Source of the DNA: Sipunculus nudus
Taxonomy: Eukaryota > Annelida > Sipuncula > Golfingiida > Sipunculidae
DNA length: 64,000 nucleotides
Direction: 5' to 3'
Assembly: GCA_026874595.1 (NCBI GenBank)
Contig: CM049310.1
Coordinates: 81,886,556 to 81,950,555, forward strand
In this document: one piece after another, positions 11,401-25,800 of the stretch
Layout of the letters: each line of letters starts with the position of its first letter
Position numbering within the stretch: the stretch's first letter is position 1
Notes under the pieces: generated by a model
Database searches by the model: none
What the model was told of the DNA's origin: nothing
The model's input: only the letters and a program-made list of their open reading frames with translations
Made by a program: the position numbers and the translations under genes

Positions 11401-14400
11401 AGCTATCCTGGATGTATACGCATGCTGAATTTCAGGTGAATTAGTCAAGGTGAATTAGTCAATTCACATCAGAGACATGAGTGATTTTTAACCCAAGGCA
11501 GATGAACAGATGGACACTGTGCAAACATGGTTGCAAGTGGTGCCACCATTTTTTGTGTATGTTATACAGCTTTATACAAGGGCTACATTTGTATTAAAAT
11601 TTTATTTCCTGATCGGTCAAATGGTTCCCAAGATATGAGGGTTTATGTGTGCAAATGGACGCTGGGCAGAGAGGAAAGGTCAGAGGTCAACTCAAACTGG
11701 TGAGGCACCAGTTCACATGTGACCCAATAATTAGTGTAAGTTTCAGAAAAATCAGTCCATTAGTCTCAGAGGAGTTCTCCGGAAACGAACGCAGTGGCGG
11801 CAGAACCCGGTCAAAAACATAGTTTCCGCGAAACTTCGTTTTGGCGGATACAAAAATACAGGTTGCTCCACCAGTCTGCAGAAAATAATAAAAACACTTA
11901 ATGGTCAATATCCATGCAAAGAATCATGGTGATCTCTGCATTAGTTGTTCAGATACTTCAGCTTTTGTATCAAATTGTCCATTATTATGAGGGATACTTC
12001 GGAGTCCTATAGCTTGAATGATATGGGTAACAGAGACCTAATTTCAAGTTTCAACAGGCACTTTTCATGGGCCTCCTTGAATGACAAGAATGAAGATTCT
12101 AGGTCCAGTTGTTACAATTTGTACCCTGTTGACAGATAACCACATCTTTAAAGGTCTCAAAAATAGAGAAAAAAATTCGTAAAAATTTGAAAAAAATAGA
12201 GGTGCCACACCCAGTCTGCAGAATCTGATGGAACAGCTCATGATCAATATGTATGCTTAAAATCATGACCATCAGTGTTGTAGTTATTGAGATACTGCAG
12301 TTTTTGTATCAATTTTTTCATTATTCTGGGGGGGGGGGGGATATTTTGGAGCCATACAGCTTAAAGAATATGGCTAAAAGAGACCTAATTTCAGGTTTCC
12401 ATGGAGACTTTTCATGGGTCTCCCTGTGTGTCAAGAATGAAGATTCTAGGTCCAGTTTTTATGATTTGTGCCCTGTTAACAGATAACTACATCCTTAAAG
12501 GTCTCAAAAATAGAGAAAAAAATTCGTAAAAAAAACCGAACAAATACATGTGGTGCCACCAGTCTGCAGAAACTGATGAAACACTCCATGATCAATATCC
12601 ATGCAAACAATTATGGTGATCTCTGCATTAGTTGTTCAGATACTTCAGCTTTTGTATCAAATTTTCCATTATTCTGAGCTGTACTTTGGAGTGCCATAGC
12701 TCAAGGGATATGGGTAACAGAGACCTAATTTCATGTTTCCATGGAGACTTTTCATGGGTGTCCCTGTGTGTCAAGAATGAAGATTCTTGGTCAAGTCGTT
12801 ACGATTTGTACCCTGTTGACAGATAACTACATCCTTAAAGGTCTCAAAAATAGAGAAAAAAAAATTGTGAAAATTTGAAAAAAATACAGGTGGCGCCACC
12901 GGTCTGCAGGAACTGATGGAACACCTCTTGATCAATATGTATGCCAAAAATCATGACCATCAGTGTTGTAGTTATTTAGATGTTGCAGTTTGTTTTTATC
13001 AAATTTTCCATTGTTCTGGGGGTAATTGGGAGCCCCCCACAGTTCAAAGGATATGGGTAACAGAGACCCTATTTCTGGTTTCCAAGGAGATTTTTCATGG
13101 ACCTCTCAGAATCCCAAGTTACAAGATTCTAGGTCCAGTGGTTACGATTTGTGCCTGGTTAACGGACGGACAGACGGACGACGGACAAAGAGTGATTGCT
13201 ATAGCTCCGATGACTTTCAGTCAGCTGAGCTAATAAAAAAACTAGCCCAGGTCTCGTAATGGTTTCACAGTAATATCACAGAAAAAAAGATCTGGTAATG
13301 GGTCAATACCTAACCATTCAGTGACTGATAATGGGTTTGTAGCAACAAATTATAATACTTGAAATAATATAATTGTTACAGGGACCAGTATTTGGGTATA
13401 CAGGAATGAGACTCTGGGCTTAGTCAGGAGCTTACTGAATTATACTTATGGAAAGATTAATGTAGATATTGTTAAAACCAAGATCAAATGATTAAGAAAA
13501 AATAAGAAAATACTATTCTTATATACCTATAAAAATACAGAATTCAAAATTGTTAAAGCCCAATGTTGCTACAATTTGACCACTTACTTTAAAGTGAGTA
13601 TCACACAATTACAAAAGCATCAGTATTGCGTAGCAGGTCTGCTTCTATGTTATCTTATTCGAATTTCCAGTAACAAACATCAGAATCGAGATTGCTATTT
13701 CAAGACTGGTCCTGAAAGACCATTAATGTACCAAGATGCAAGTCCCAAGATCAAAACTTTACTCAGATATGACCATGTGTCACTAGTTAAAAAGACCTAC
13801 ATCATATAAATAATTCCAGCACTACAGAATAATATATGCAAGGTTTTTAGGTTTTGGATTTCAAGCAGAGGTGCTAGTTTCCAGCACTAACAAACCTACA
13901 GGATTAACAGATTGGGAAAGGTTATACTAACACACTGTTGAAGTCAAGTGGAAAAGAATGCAATTGCTACAGAGTACAGTTTAAGCAAGATTAGAATTGA
14001 TTGGAGAATTATGGTCTGTTAGAATTAGCATTAAAAGGAAAACATTAGAATATGACACACAGAACCACTTAAATGCAATGTACAGATAAACAGTGTGATG
14101 GTAGTGTTGGGAGTAGCCCAACCAATTGGCTAATGTCTATAACCATGAAAAAAATTAAAAAATTTTTAATGTATTTTAAATATAAATCAGCATACACTAG
14201 GTCAGTAACAAATCTAACGATACATCGTTACACCATTACATCATCAATATGACATACCAGTACAACAATAAAATGTTAAAAAAATTATTTTGTATCATTA
14301 TCATTGGATATCGCTGCTTCCATACAATGAAGATCATCAAATGAAAAGTGCCGCTTTAATATGACATTTAATAACCATCTCTAAGTGCCAAACAGGGTAT

Positions 14401-17400
14401 GTAAGGTGAAATGTCATTGGCCAGAATCAAGTTGAATGGCAACTAACTGGCAAAGTGTTCAGAAATAAAACTTAATTATGATTGAGAAATAAACAGAAGT
14501 CATGTGAAGTCACAGTACACTCTGCCAGGCCCTAGAATGAAATGTATCTTTTTGAAGTCACAGTACACTCTGCTAGGCCCTAGAATGAAATGTATCTTTT
14601 TGAAGTGTTTCACTTGACCACTTTATGGAAATAAAGTGACTGTACATGGTTGCGTTGATAACATGTGCAGCTGTTTTACAAAAATATTATGAACCGATAT
14701 GAGCTGGGTTTGTTTGGCATAACCTTCATATTGACCTTTGGGCAGACATATCAGCCTCTGTCTAATATGAAGGCATTATGGAACAAGCCAGTTAATAAGG
14801 TATAAGCATTGTATCATGTCTCATATTATGCACCCGTAAAGAGCCTCTGAGAAAAAGTACCATTGCAGCCACTGCATGTAGTAATATGAAACTTTCTTGC
14901 ATGCCAGATACTGCCCTAAACTAAGGTTAGTGTTGACTGGTCCCTAGATACCTGATTATGTGTGTGTGTGTGGTTGACTATACTCACCAATTCTAGCTCG
15001 ATCTCTCCGTTTTGTTGCACTCTTTTAGTTTCTTTTTGTTGCTCCTCTAGTTTGACCATGGAATCGTCAGCCTCCCTACGCGACTTGTTCATCTGAAAAC
15101 ACATCAAGAAATAATCAACTTATCATGTTAATCCAACTTCATTATCCTGTCCGGAGACCTTAAACCCACATGTGAGATATTTCATTTGTGAAAACAACCG
15201 TGAGTATGAACATTAAGTTTATGACTGGCAATACAACTAGCTATCACTGTCACTGTGCAACCATCTAATGATTCAGCTCTGTTTAGGTACATTTTATACA
15301 GTAAAACCTCCCCTAGCAACCACCTCAGAAAATCAACCACTTTTTAAGTCCTTATTCTTTTTTTCTATTTACATCTGACACTGCTTGAATGACCTACTAA
15401 ACAAGGGACCCATGGGTCACAGCGCTCAGCTGATATATATGATAAAAAATATGATTTGGGAAAGAGGCACATGCTGGTTTTGTGTGGTAATAAATATTAG
15501 CTTTATTATGAGTTGTTGGTGTTTAGCTTAAGTATGATTTTGATAGTATCTTTGGAGACAGGGAAGAGGATTGATTTCATTTATTTTATTAACAAATGGA
15601 GTGCTATTGTTACACAGATTTTGACTTGGCCATATAACTTATAAGCAGCACATATTATAAAAGAGTTTAACTATTTATTGAAATTTAATAACAAATATTG
15701 TGCCAATATAATTTTTATTAAAAAAAAAATAAGAAGAAAATCATGATTTTTTATAAAATTAAATATAACTGAAATGATTATTGAAATAATATTATAGAAT
15801 ATATTCATGAATGCATTCATGAATACATTTTGAAAGTATCTGCACTGGTATTCAAATACTTTTATTTTTACCTGAATTCCCATTCTTATGCAATAAAATT
15901 TTTTAATGCAGTACATATTCATATTCGTATTCAAATACATTTGCAAAGCATTCGCACCATGTCTAGTATTTATTCAGTTTTAGCCAAACAAAGATGTTGA
16001 GAATCCAGAATATACAAAATTCACAAATTTAAATAATGATCATAAGTACCTGGTTTTATGGCTTTTATTTATATTAAAAAAATAAATGTAATATATTCAC
16101 TTTGGACTACTTTCACATCAATCTACACACTAGACACAGTAGGAATCTAGATTAATATTATCAACTGCATCTTTGTCTAATATTAATTTCCTTCATATGA
16201 TCCCTAATGATTAGTAATGAATAATATGATTTATTTTTTTTAATCATTTAAATTTCACTGAAAAATACCATAGGTGACTACATGGTGTTATTTGGAATAA
16301 CATTGACATTCTATCCATCCATACAAGATTCTTACATCATCAGTAAGTGCAAGTTAATTTTCTGTTACTCATCAACTAACAAATTCCTTTTCTATTAATT
16401 TTTCTTTAATTTGTTATAAAAAAAATACAAAATTATTAATTTATTGTTTATTGTTATGTTGTTTTTCAAAACAACTACTAGATGAGTTGGGTTGGACACC
16501 TGGATCAACTGTATCTGGGCATTAGCTGCCTGGCTGCCCCAGTGTATGCTTCGCTCAAGCATGCATAATCTGATGAAAGGTCAACATACAGGTGACTGAA
16601 GAGGGGCTGGATTAAGCCTGGGTCTGACATGGTCTCATATAAACATTAATAAAAGCTACAATATTTGGCCAATTTCTTTCAGCTTTCTAAACTACAAAGA
16701 TGAAATCCTTATGTGTGCATGATATGAAAATTATATCAACAGTGCTCTCAGGAAACAAACGTGCCATGGTCAAAGATGGGCAAAATTTAAGGTACTAATT
16801 TTATATTTATACTAATAACTTATTAAATTTGAAAAATTCAGAACTAATTTTTGGTATTCAATTGAATCTTGATTAAATAATGTTACATCCCTGACAAAAA
16901 ATCTCTAGCTTCAGCAATCCTCTTGTTAAGGGAGTAAATATATTTCTTGATTTTTTAAAAAGTGCATTATGTTTGGGCCCATAACTTAAAACAATTACGC
17001 AATACTGACATCATTTCTGACATGTGCATAGCGAATGTATAGAAAAATATGTACATTATATATGATCAAAGTCAGATCAGTGGTTTTGATATTAGGCAGT
17101 CTTACAGTGTAACAATGGGTTTTTAATGGAAAAATGAAGTTTTTCATTAATATTTCAAAGGAATTAAGTCCTAGTGATAAAATTCTTGGCATGGTAGGGG
17201 ATTTTGGAGACTTCTAACTGTATGCTAAATTTAAGGAACTTAGAGCTGAAGCTGGGGAGCTGAGCTCTAGCAAACTGCATAACACTAGCTTGATGTAAAC
17301 TTGATGTGACATGGTGCTTAAAACCTTGAATAAAATCTACAGGTTTTGATCAACTGGTTTCAAATTTTTGGTGTTAACAGACAAAATGCTAACAAAAACA

Positions 17401-19829
17401 TGCTGTGAAAATTAAATCCACAGTACTTACAAGAAAAAAACCTGCCATGGTCAAAGTTGGGCAAAATTTAAGGTATCAATTTTATATTTTTGCCAATATT
17501 TAAAAAAAATTTACAGATTTTGATCTAATTTTTGGTATACAATTAAATTTTGATCAATTAAAGTTGTATTACTGAAAAAAAGTCCCTACCTTTAACAATT
17601 TTGGTTTTAAGTGACCAAATATCTTTCCTGATTTTTTTACAAAGTCCATTATGTTTGGGCCCATAACTTTTTTAAATTAAATAATACTGACTTAATTTCT
17701 GGCATGTACATAGGAACTATATAGAGGAATATTTATGGTAAATATGAAGAAAACCAGATGAGTGGTTTTGATATTAGGCAGTCCTGAAGTGTGAAAATAG
17801 ATTTCTAATGAAAAATTGAGGTTTTTCCTTAATATCTCGAATGAACAAAGTCCTATTGACCAAATTTTCGGCATGGTAGGAGATTTTTGGGACATCTAAC
17901 TGTATGGCAAATTTCAGATTCGTAGGTCCAATGGTGTCGAAACGTGCCAGTCTTACGGACGGACAGACGGACGGACAGACAGACGGACGGACGAAGGACA
18001 ATGGACCACGACTATATTTCAGATGACTTATAGTCAGCTAAGCTAAAAATCAATATGTCCAGGACTGATCATGCATAACATACTGAGCTAAACATAAAAC
18101 AGTACTGAGCAAGATTAGTTTGGGCACAAAATGAGGCAAGTCACGGATGAAATGATCATGAAGAGTTATGCAAGCTAACAAGGTTAACGGTCATCTGGTT
18201 CAATATCACAAGGTTCAAAACAGGTCGAAAAAGAAGGCAAGCCATTGGCATGCAGAACCGCAGATCAATGAAAAAAATTATGTAAAGGAACGACTATTAA
18301 TTAGGAAGATAACAGAAGAAACATGGGCATCTATAATATGAGTGACTGATTCGAGTGGCAATATTTTTTCCCAAAGGCATAAATGGCAGTGAGGAATCGT
18401 AAAATGACCCCTATGCCAACAACTCACTTCATGTGTAGGCTGACAACCAGGCAAAGACCAGACCCACTTTAGCTGTTGGGTGGACTGACCTATCAAATTG
18501 TAGATGGACAGGCTGACTTGACGCATTTTATTTGGTAGGTGGGCTGACCTGACCCATATTAACTGGTACGTGGGCTGACCTGACCCATTTTAACTGGTCA
18601 GTGGGCTTATTTTAATTGGTGAGTGGGCTGACCTAACCCATTTTTGTTGAATGGGCTGACCTGTCCCACTTTCGATGGGGGATTGGCTGACCTATTCCAT
18701 TTTAGTTGGTGAGTTGCCTGACTTGACCCACTTTAGAGGATCTGACACATTTAAAAATATAGGTGCCTGATCCTTGATATATAACAGGAATCAGTTCTAG
18801 ATACAGTGAAACCTCATTGTGTCGAAGTCGAAGGGACCCTCAGAAAACTTTGACACATCCGAGGTTCGACACAAGCAGGTTTTATTTGGTTATAATTTAA
18901 CTAGAATTGTCCGGAATATCGAGTCTAACTTCGACATAAGCGGGGTATTTGACTTAAGCGAGTTCGACACAACGAGGTTTCACTGTATTTAAATGCCATA
19001 ATTAATACTACTATAAATAAAACTGATACAATTAAAAGGTAAAAAGATAATATCTGAGCTTGTGTGATGACTGTGATCTGATAGGAAGTTATGAACATCT
19101 ATGTGAAAGAGACAGCTATAAAATAAAGAACTGTAAATAAAGACTACCAAATCAAGAAATAGTAAAAGTAGTTTACAACATCAGTGCAATATTAAGTATG
19201 TACATACTACTTACTAGTATGCTTCAGACTAAAAAAAATTCTTTATCTGAAGATGCCATATCTGTATAGTGAAATCTCACTTGACCAACATCCTGCTGTC
19301 ATGACTACCCTGCTAACACAACCAAGTTTTTGGTCCCGGAGGTAGCCGTGTTAGCAAAATTTCACTGTATATATAAATATAATCACAAAAGACATAAATG
19401 TAACCAAAACGATGTAAGTATTCAACAAGCTGAGGAAGGCAACAGGATGTTGCTGAAACTGCTGGTAACAACCAACCATCTTCTCTGATGTCATAATTAT
19501 TGTCATTCATTTTATACATCTAATTCTACGACTTGCAAGTTCAACTGATACAACCACCAAAACTAACCCAGCACCTGACTAATGTGTTACATCTGTTTGT
19601 GGATCCCAACCACCAGAAGTTTTGCAAAAAGGAGGCAATTTAAAGGCTGACAAAGAAGACAACCAAATAATGCCTGACACATACAAAGATAAGTTACATA
19701 AATGACAAGTGGAGAGAATAAAGTATGAGCAAAGCAATCCAAGACACAATATATCATTCATTCCAGGGAAGTTGGCCACATGGATGGAGTAATTATAGGA
19801 GAATACAAGTAATACATGTTTCTGTCAGA

Positions 19830-19880
<51 letters not shown>

Positions 19881-22800
19881 CATATATGTTTCTGTCTGGT
19901 AATTATACAAATTTTGTGTTATATTTGGTTCTGGATATACTATCCTGTAAATGGAGGCTTTATAATGGTCCTTAGTCTGGCAATCACAAACAATTTGTGT
20001 CATATTTCAGAGTATGAAGTCTTGGATATATTATGTCTTGTAATATTTGTATATGGTTCTGCTTGGCTACCATACATACTTTGTGTAATAAACTGAAGTT
20101 GAGGATATTTTATCCTTCAACCTTGTGTGGCAGTAGGAACAACAATACTACATATGTACATTTCCTGTACATGTATAACAAATAAATGTAAACTATATAT
20201 ACACACACAAACCATACACATTAATAAAATCTTAACATCGGAAGCTGAAAATATGATAGAAACATGCCCAATGTAATTCCCACTATATTTAACACTAGCA
20301 CCACCTAGTGGCCAATCAGAACTGCATTCTTTTGAGGAAGGGGCACCGGGTTCGAAAAATATACTGGACCAGGCCACAAGCTGGTCTTAAAACAAAACAG
20401 GCAGACTAATTTGCCTGCTGCCAGAATTTAACCAAACAAATCAACCAATTTCACAGTTTGACTTTTAACAAAATAACTGACAGGGTCTGAAGTCATTTCT
20501 TTTGTTTACAATCATGCTCACATGATCTGCTGTAAAGGTGGCATTTCATATTTATGTATGCAGTAAGAATGCATTACATATGCATATGCAGTTAAGAATT
20601 GGACACATTATATTATTCTCTTGGTGTCATTCCCTTAATACTTATTCGTAGAAATGTATGGGTATGCAGTTTCAATCTCTCACTGTAGCAATTGTAAATA
20701 CACATGCATTGTAACAGATGGGGTAATTCCACACTTTGACATCAGTGATGGGGTATTCCTCTGGCAGATGACTTCTCTACTGCTGCAGTGCTTTAATTTA
20801 TCCAAGGTATTACTGCATACATATTGCATACACATAGGTATTAACAGAATCACAGCCACCAATTTTTTAGCTGCATAAGCATTAATGGAAAGCTAGCTTA
20901 AGTTTCTCCAGTTACAGGAGAGCTCATAATTTTCTCTTTGAGTTCCCCTGTCCAAAATATACCCTAGCTACTAAATGAGACTGGCTTATAGTCAAGAGTT
21001 TACTGTAACTTGAGAAAATAAACACATCTTCAGCCAGACCTTGTGTTATTGACAGTGAGTTAGACACTGTTGTAATCATTCATTTCAGCTGCATTGACCA
21101 AAAAGGATGAAGTTCTGTTTTTGACCACTAGATAGAGCTACATCCCATATGCCCATGCTTGCTGTGTACAACACTATGTTAACCAGGCTGGGTGTGACAT
21201 GGCCGTGCCCCAAGACCTCATGCTTGTGAAAATACACCAATCACAAGACCTTCAGATGGCTTACCCCTGATGTGGGAAGTTTCTGTGATTTGACAAGGAA
21301 GTCTGAGCTCTGTAGGATACAAAAACACTGGAAGTGGGGAAGTGCACATCAAGAAGCGTGGGGATTATTGCTAACACACAACATGGCTTCACATGGATAT
21401 TTTGTTATTGTACATCTGTCTTCAATGGTAAATATACTATAAATCTGTAGCACAATTTCTGTTCAACTTAATAAATAAGTCTGTTCAAACTAAACAAAGG
21501 AATAATTTCTACAAACATTATTCTTATATATAATCTTCTGTTCTGGGGATAACTTATCAATATTTTAATAATCCACCATACTGACACTCACAAAAAATCT
21601 GGATAACAACTGTAGAGATGTTCCTATATAATAATAAAAAGAAATACAGTAAAACCCTGAATACAGGTCTGGCTGTACTTTATTGAAATCCTTAATTTTC
21701 TAAGTAGCTGAAGATTACTTAGAGAAATATGGGAAAAAAATTAGTTCTTCCTGATTCACATCAGAAGTGTTATACAGGGAACTGCTTCATATAAAAAAAA
21801 AAAACACACACACATATAAGGTGCACAATATGCCAGTTGTATGTCTTGAGACCTTTGACCTCATTATATATGCATGTTGGTAAATATTCATAATGAAAAT
21901 ATATTTCATGAAAATCTATCAGATTTTGGTAAGTCATCCCAACACCACCAAAGTAAAGTAGCCTGACACCTTATTTTAATATGCATGGATTATTCCAGAA
22001 ATCAACTTAAGGCATGATATTATATTGATTAATCTTTCTTTCGAGTTTCATCAAACTCCATCAAGTTCCTGATATGTTATCGCACAGGCACCATGAAGCT
22101 TGGTGAACTCTGACCTCATTCAGTATGTGTGATTTTGCCTTTAAATCAAACTCAGGTTAGACAATCCACTGGAGAGTAGTTATGGTGAGTTTTGTCAAAA
22201 TCCATAAAAAAAAATCCTGAAAATCAAGTTATCCTGACAACATGGACTGACAGACCAGCTTATAAAAATGAAATACTAACAAGCTACAATTTACCTCAAT
22301 ATTTGTTTGCTTATTTAACCTGACAATTAAAGTTCAACACATTCTAGTTACTTCAGCTCCAAAATAAGACTTTACAAAGTGTAAGCTTATAGCTTAAATT
22401 AATAATGTGCTGAAAAAAACTCAAATAATAATATTACAAACTCTTAATTTAGACTTCAACACCTTTCCCCCTTGTGACCTTGATGCTCAAATGTCAATGT
22501 CTGCTCTTTAAACATCAGTGCTCTTATTTCTTATATGTGGAGTTGATAGGTGAGAATAATAGATCAAAATTTATTATTAGCAGAAGCATGGAACAGGCAT
22601 GGTATGGTTTATTGTAGGTATGCAGGGTCAAGGTCAGGGTAAACCGTTACTCCAATCCTCCTACATTCAGTGCTGCCACTCTCAATTTTACAGGAAAAAC
22701 TTTTTGTGAAAAAAAGTATGAAAAAAAAGTAAAAATCAATGCCAAATTGTGCATTTTTTTGTTCAATTTAACAGCATGTGATACTTCTTAACAGGCTTCA

Positions 22801-25800
22801 GGTATGAAATTTGCAGTCATGTGCTAAGCATCAGCATGACTCCTCAGTATTCAATATAAGCAATGATTTTGTCAAACATTGGCAAGATCATGTCAAACAT
22901 TGGCAAGATCACAAAAAAACCCCATACAACTTAAAGGGGCCCATTCACCAGTCTCACCTTTATAATCTAAAAGTAATCCCTTGGAGCTTTAATAAAGATA
23001 GGCCAGAAAACGTGGATATCACTGCACAAAGGCTGCTCTTTTTTGTTTATATCCAAGTGTTTATAATATGTGGGGCCTGCCACAATAATCAAAACAATTT
23101 CAACAAGGGCATCTGGCAGCAGGTTAGAAAAGCCAGAGCTTTGCAAATGGCGTTTTGCAACAAGTGACCTTTACATCTCTGCATATTTACAGCCTACCAC
23201 CTTAGGTTACATGTTTCTCCCATTTGTAAACACTGAGCTGTGTTTACGAACATGTTGTTGGTAAACAAGTTCATACATCCTTCATGGAGGCCTTATAAGA
23301 ACTTTTCATAACAGGAATTACCCTTAGATCATTAATATATTCACAGAGGAAGCCAGAAATCATATAAATTCTTTTTCAATAGGTTGGTGAATGGGCACCT
23401 TTAGATGCAAATAAAATGCCCCTTTTATGAAATATTAACAGAGTATGCAGAGTACTGCACTCAATAAACTATGTAAACAGTCTATAATCACCACCTGAGG
23501 ATGATGATTTGAGAAAAAAGTATTTACAGATGAAAAAAAAAAAAAGAGTATAAAAAGAAGTCTTTTCTGAAAAAGCATGTTAACTTGTAAATAGGTACAG
23601 AGTGGCAGCACTGTACACTAAATGTGCGTATGTAACAAAATAGCACTCACATCATGTTTCAAGGCAACCTGAAAACGTTACACAGTGGTGCTAAGAAGCT
23701 GCTGCCCATAACATGTTCAAGATTTTAAATGATGCCATTAAGCATTTTGACGGACAAGTATATATAAATGATTTCTGTAATCAGCTTGAAATTACTAAAG
23801 TTAGCACTCACATCATGCTGAATGAAAATTTAAGAATGTGTTTCAAATTTATGAAAGTGAAATTATCATCCAAATGAAACTTTGATGACCAAACAATAAA
23901 TATGAACAAGCATTACACTGAACAGCTGAAAATGTAAAAATTTTTCGATTGTGTCTGTAACAGTTCTGAAGAACTGGCTTTGGCAGTGAAAAATTAAGTA
24001 AAACATTGGAGATTCATCTAAATATTGGAAAAAAAGGAAAATCTTATGAGACATTTTTTCATAGGAAAATATAAGACATATAGGAGTCAGCGTAAGCCTG
24101 TAAGACGATTGGGTGAGATGGTATGCATAAATATATACTTGGAAATATATCACACAGTCTGAATCACAGAAACAAATATTAGTAATATATGGTATGTTGT
24201 ATAACATCAGCAATTCTGATCAAGCTGGCATGCAGGGCAGCAGACCAACAAGCAAAAAGCTAAAAGGCAAGACGAACAGATACATCAAAACTGTGTCAGA
24301 GAAGCCCGCTGATGTCAGAGAAGCCCGCTCATGTAATAACACATGGCAAATATTAACAACAGTGTGAAGACTCTCAGCAGCACGAAATAAGAACAACGCT
24401 ATCACATGATGACTCACCTGTGATCGATATTCATCCACCAGGGTCTCGTACTGTTTGAGGTTGGAGCGGAGCTGCGACACCTCGCCATCTGCCTGAATGA
24501 GTTTGTCCTCAATGGTTGCAAGAGACGTCTAGAAGAGCAGTGCCCGTACAGCGTGATAAATATTGACCCCAAGTGACTTTACAATTGTAACATGGCAGAC
24601 CCATGACCAGACCTAGCTCAACTTTGTTGTTATTATTAATGAGATCATAAATCCTAACATCTGCCAAAACTTTTAAAATTTGACCCTTTGAATCCTCCTT
24701 TTAACTGAAAATTACATTTTGTATTTTTATAAGATGCAAAAGCAGTCGCCACAGACATTTTTTATGACAGGATATAAAATACCAACTGTTGAACTTAAAA
24801 TCTGTAAAATTCTTAAAATAATTTTAATGAGGAAAATAAAAACACAACAGATATAATTCAGTGTTGCCTCACTATGTTGAATTCGCTTAAATCAAATACC
24901 ACTTTTGTGTCAAAATCATATGCTTTACATTTATGTGTAATAAGTTACATGTTCACCAATAAAACCTGCTTGTGTTGGAACAGAGATGTACAGAAATGTT
25001 CCTGTCAAATCTGTTAGACTTTGAGAAAAAAGTGATTTTACTATAAATGAAACTACTGTCTTTTCAAGAGCTGTTTGACCATGGGCCTACATGTTGAAGA
25101 AACACTATAACCTACTCTTTAAAAAAATCTTAACATGTATATAAAACTGAAATCTATAAATTCATAAATTAATGAGAACATAACGTGCAGTACTGGTTTG
25201 ACAGACACTTATTATAAATAGTAAGGGTGCAGCTAACATTGACAGCAATTTGCTAGTGCTGTGCAGTTCTGCAAGCAAAGTAGTTTTCCATTTAAAACAT
25301 TATTCTTTTATCAAATATTTAACCTTATAAAAAAATGCTCTGGCCAAAGTATCAATTTTGACACTTAAGATATATAAAGAAAATCAGGATATTTCTTTCA
25401 AAGAATAGGGAGGCCTCAGAATAAGGAATGGCTGACACTGTTTATCATGTTAATAAAAGGTTGACAGTTTTTATACATGTTAGTAACTAAGTTTATACAG
25501 CACACACGAATTGTTAAAAACTTCACAACCACAGACTCAATAAAAATAATCCTATACAATTTCTAGACAGATCCAGAAATATACAGACTGAGAAAGCAAA
25601 GCCTAATGTCTGCTTTAATTTATATAAAATATTTTTATATTTTTAAATATATTTTTGGTCACTGTTTTAATAAAACAGTACTTGTAAAATATCCTAAATT
25701 TTCCCAATATAATAAGAATAATTTCAATTTACAATACCAACAAGTCTCACTTAATTGAATGAAAAAAAAAAAAAATGCAAAGAAAGCATGAAGAGTAGGG

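Larger units (their letters stand above)
10758..13233 (+). mobile_element. Helentron/pearl-like composite element in intron 15
   Basis: The left end GTGACCCATGGGTCATGACA then CTCAGCTGACT matches, in inverse, the stem of the right-end hairpin at 13204-13230 (GCTCCGATGACT, loop TTC, AGTCAGCTGAGC), followed by TAA. The interior holds four tandem units of about 340 bases between 11870 and 13203, each with a (G)GTGCCACC...GTCTGCAG start. (GGAC)n at 13163-13188 precedes the hairpin. A second element is nested at 10945-11865. Confidence 0.7.

Noticed and set aside
6413-13233. CRISPR-like regularly spaced repeats
   Set aside because: Units are 150-340 bases in a eukaryotic intron with no short repeat-spacer pattern.
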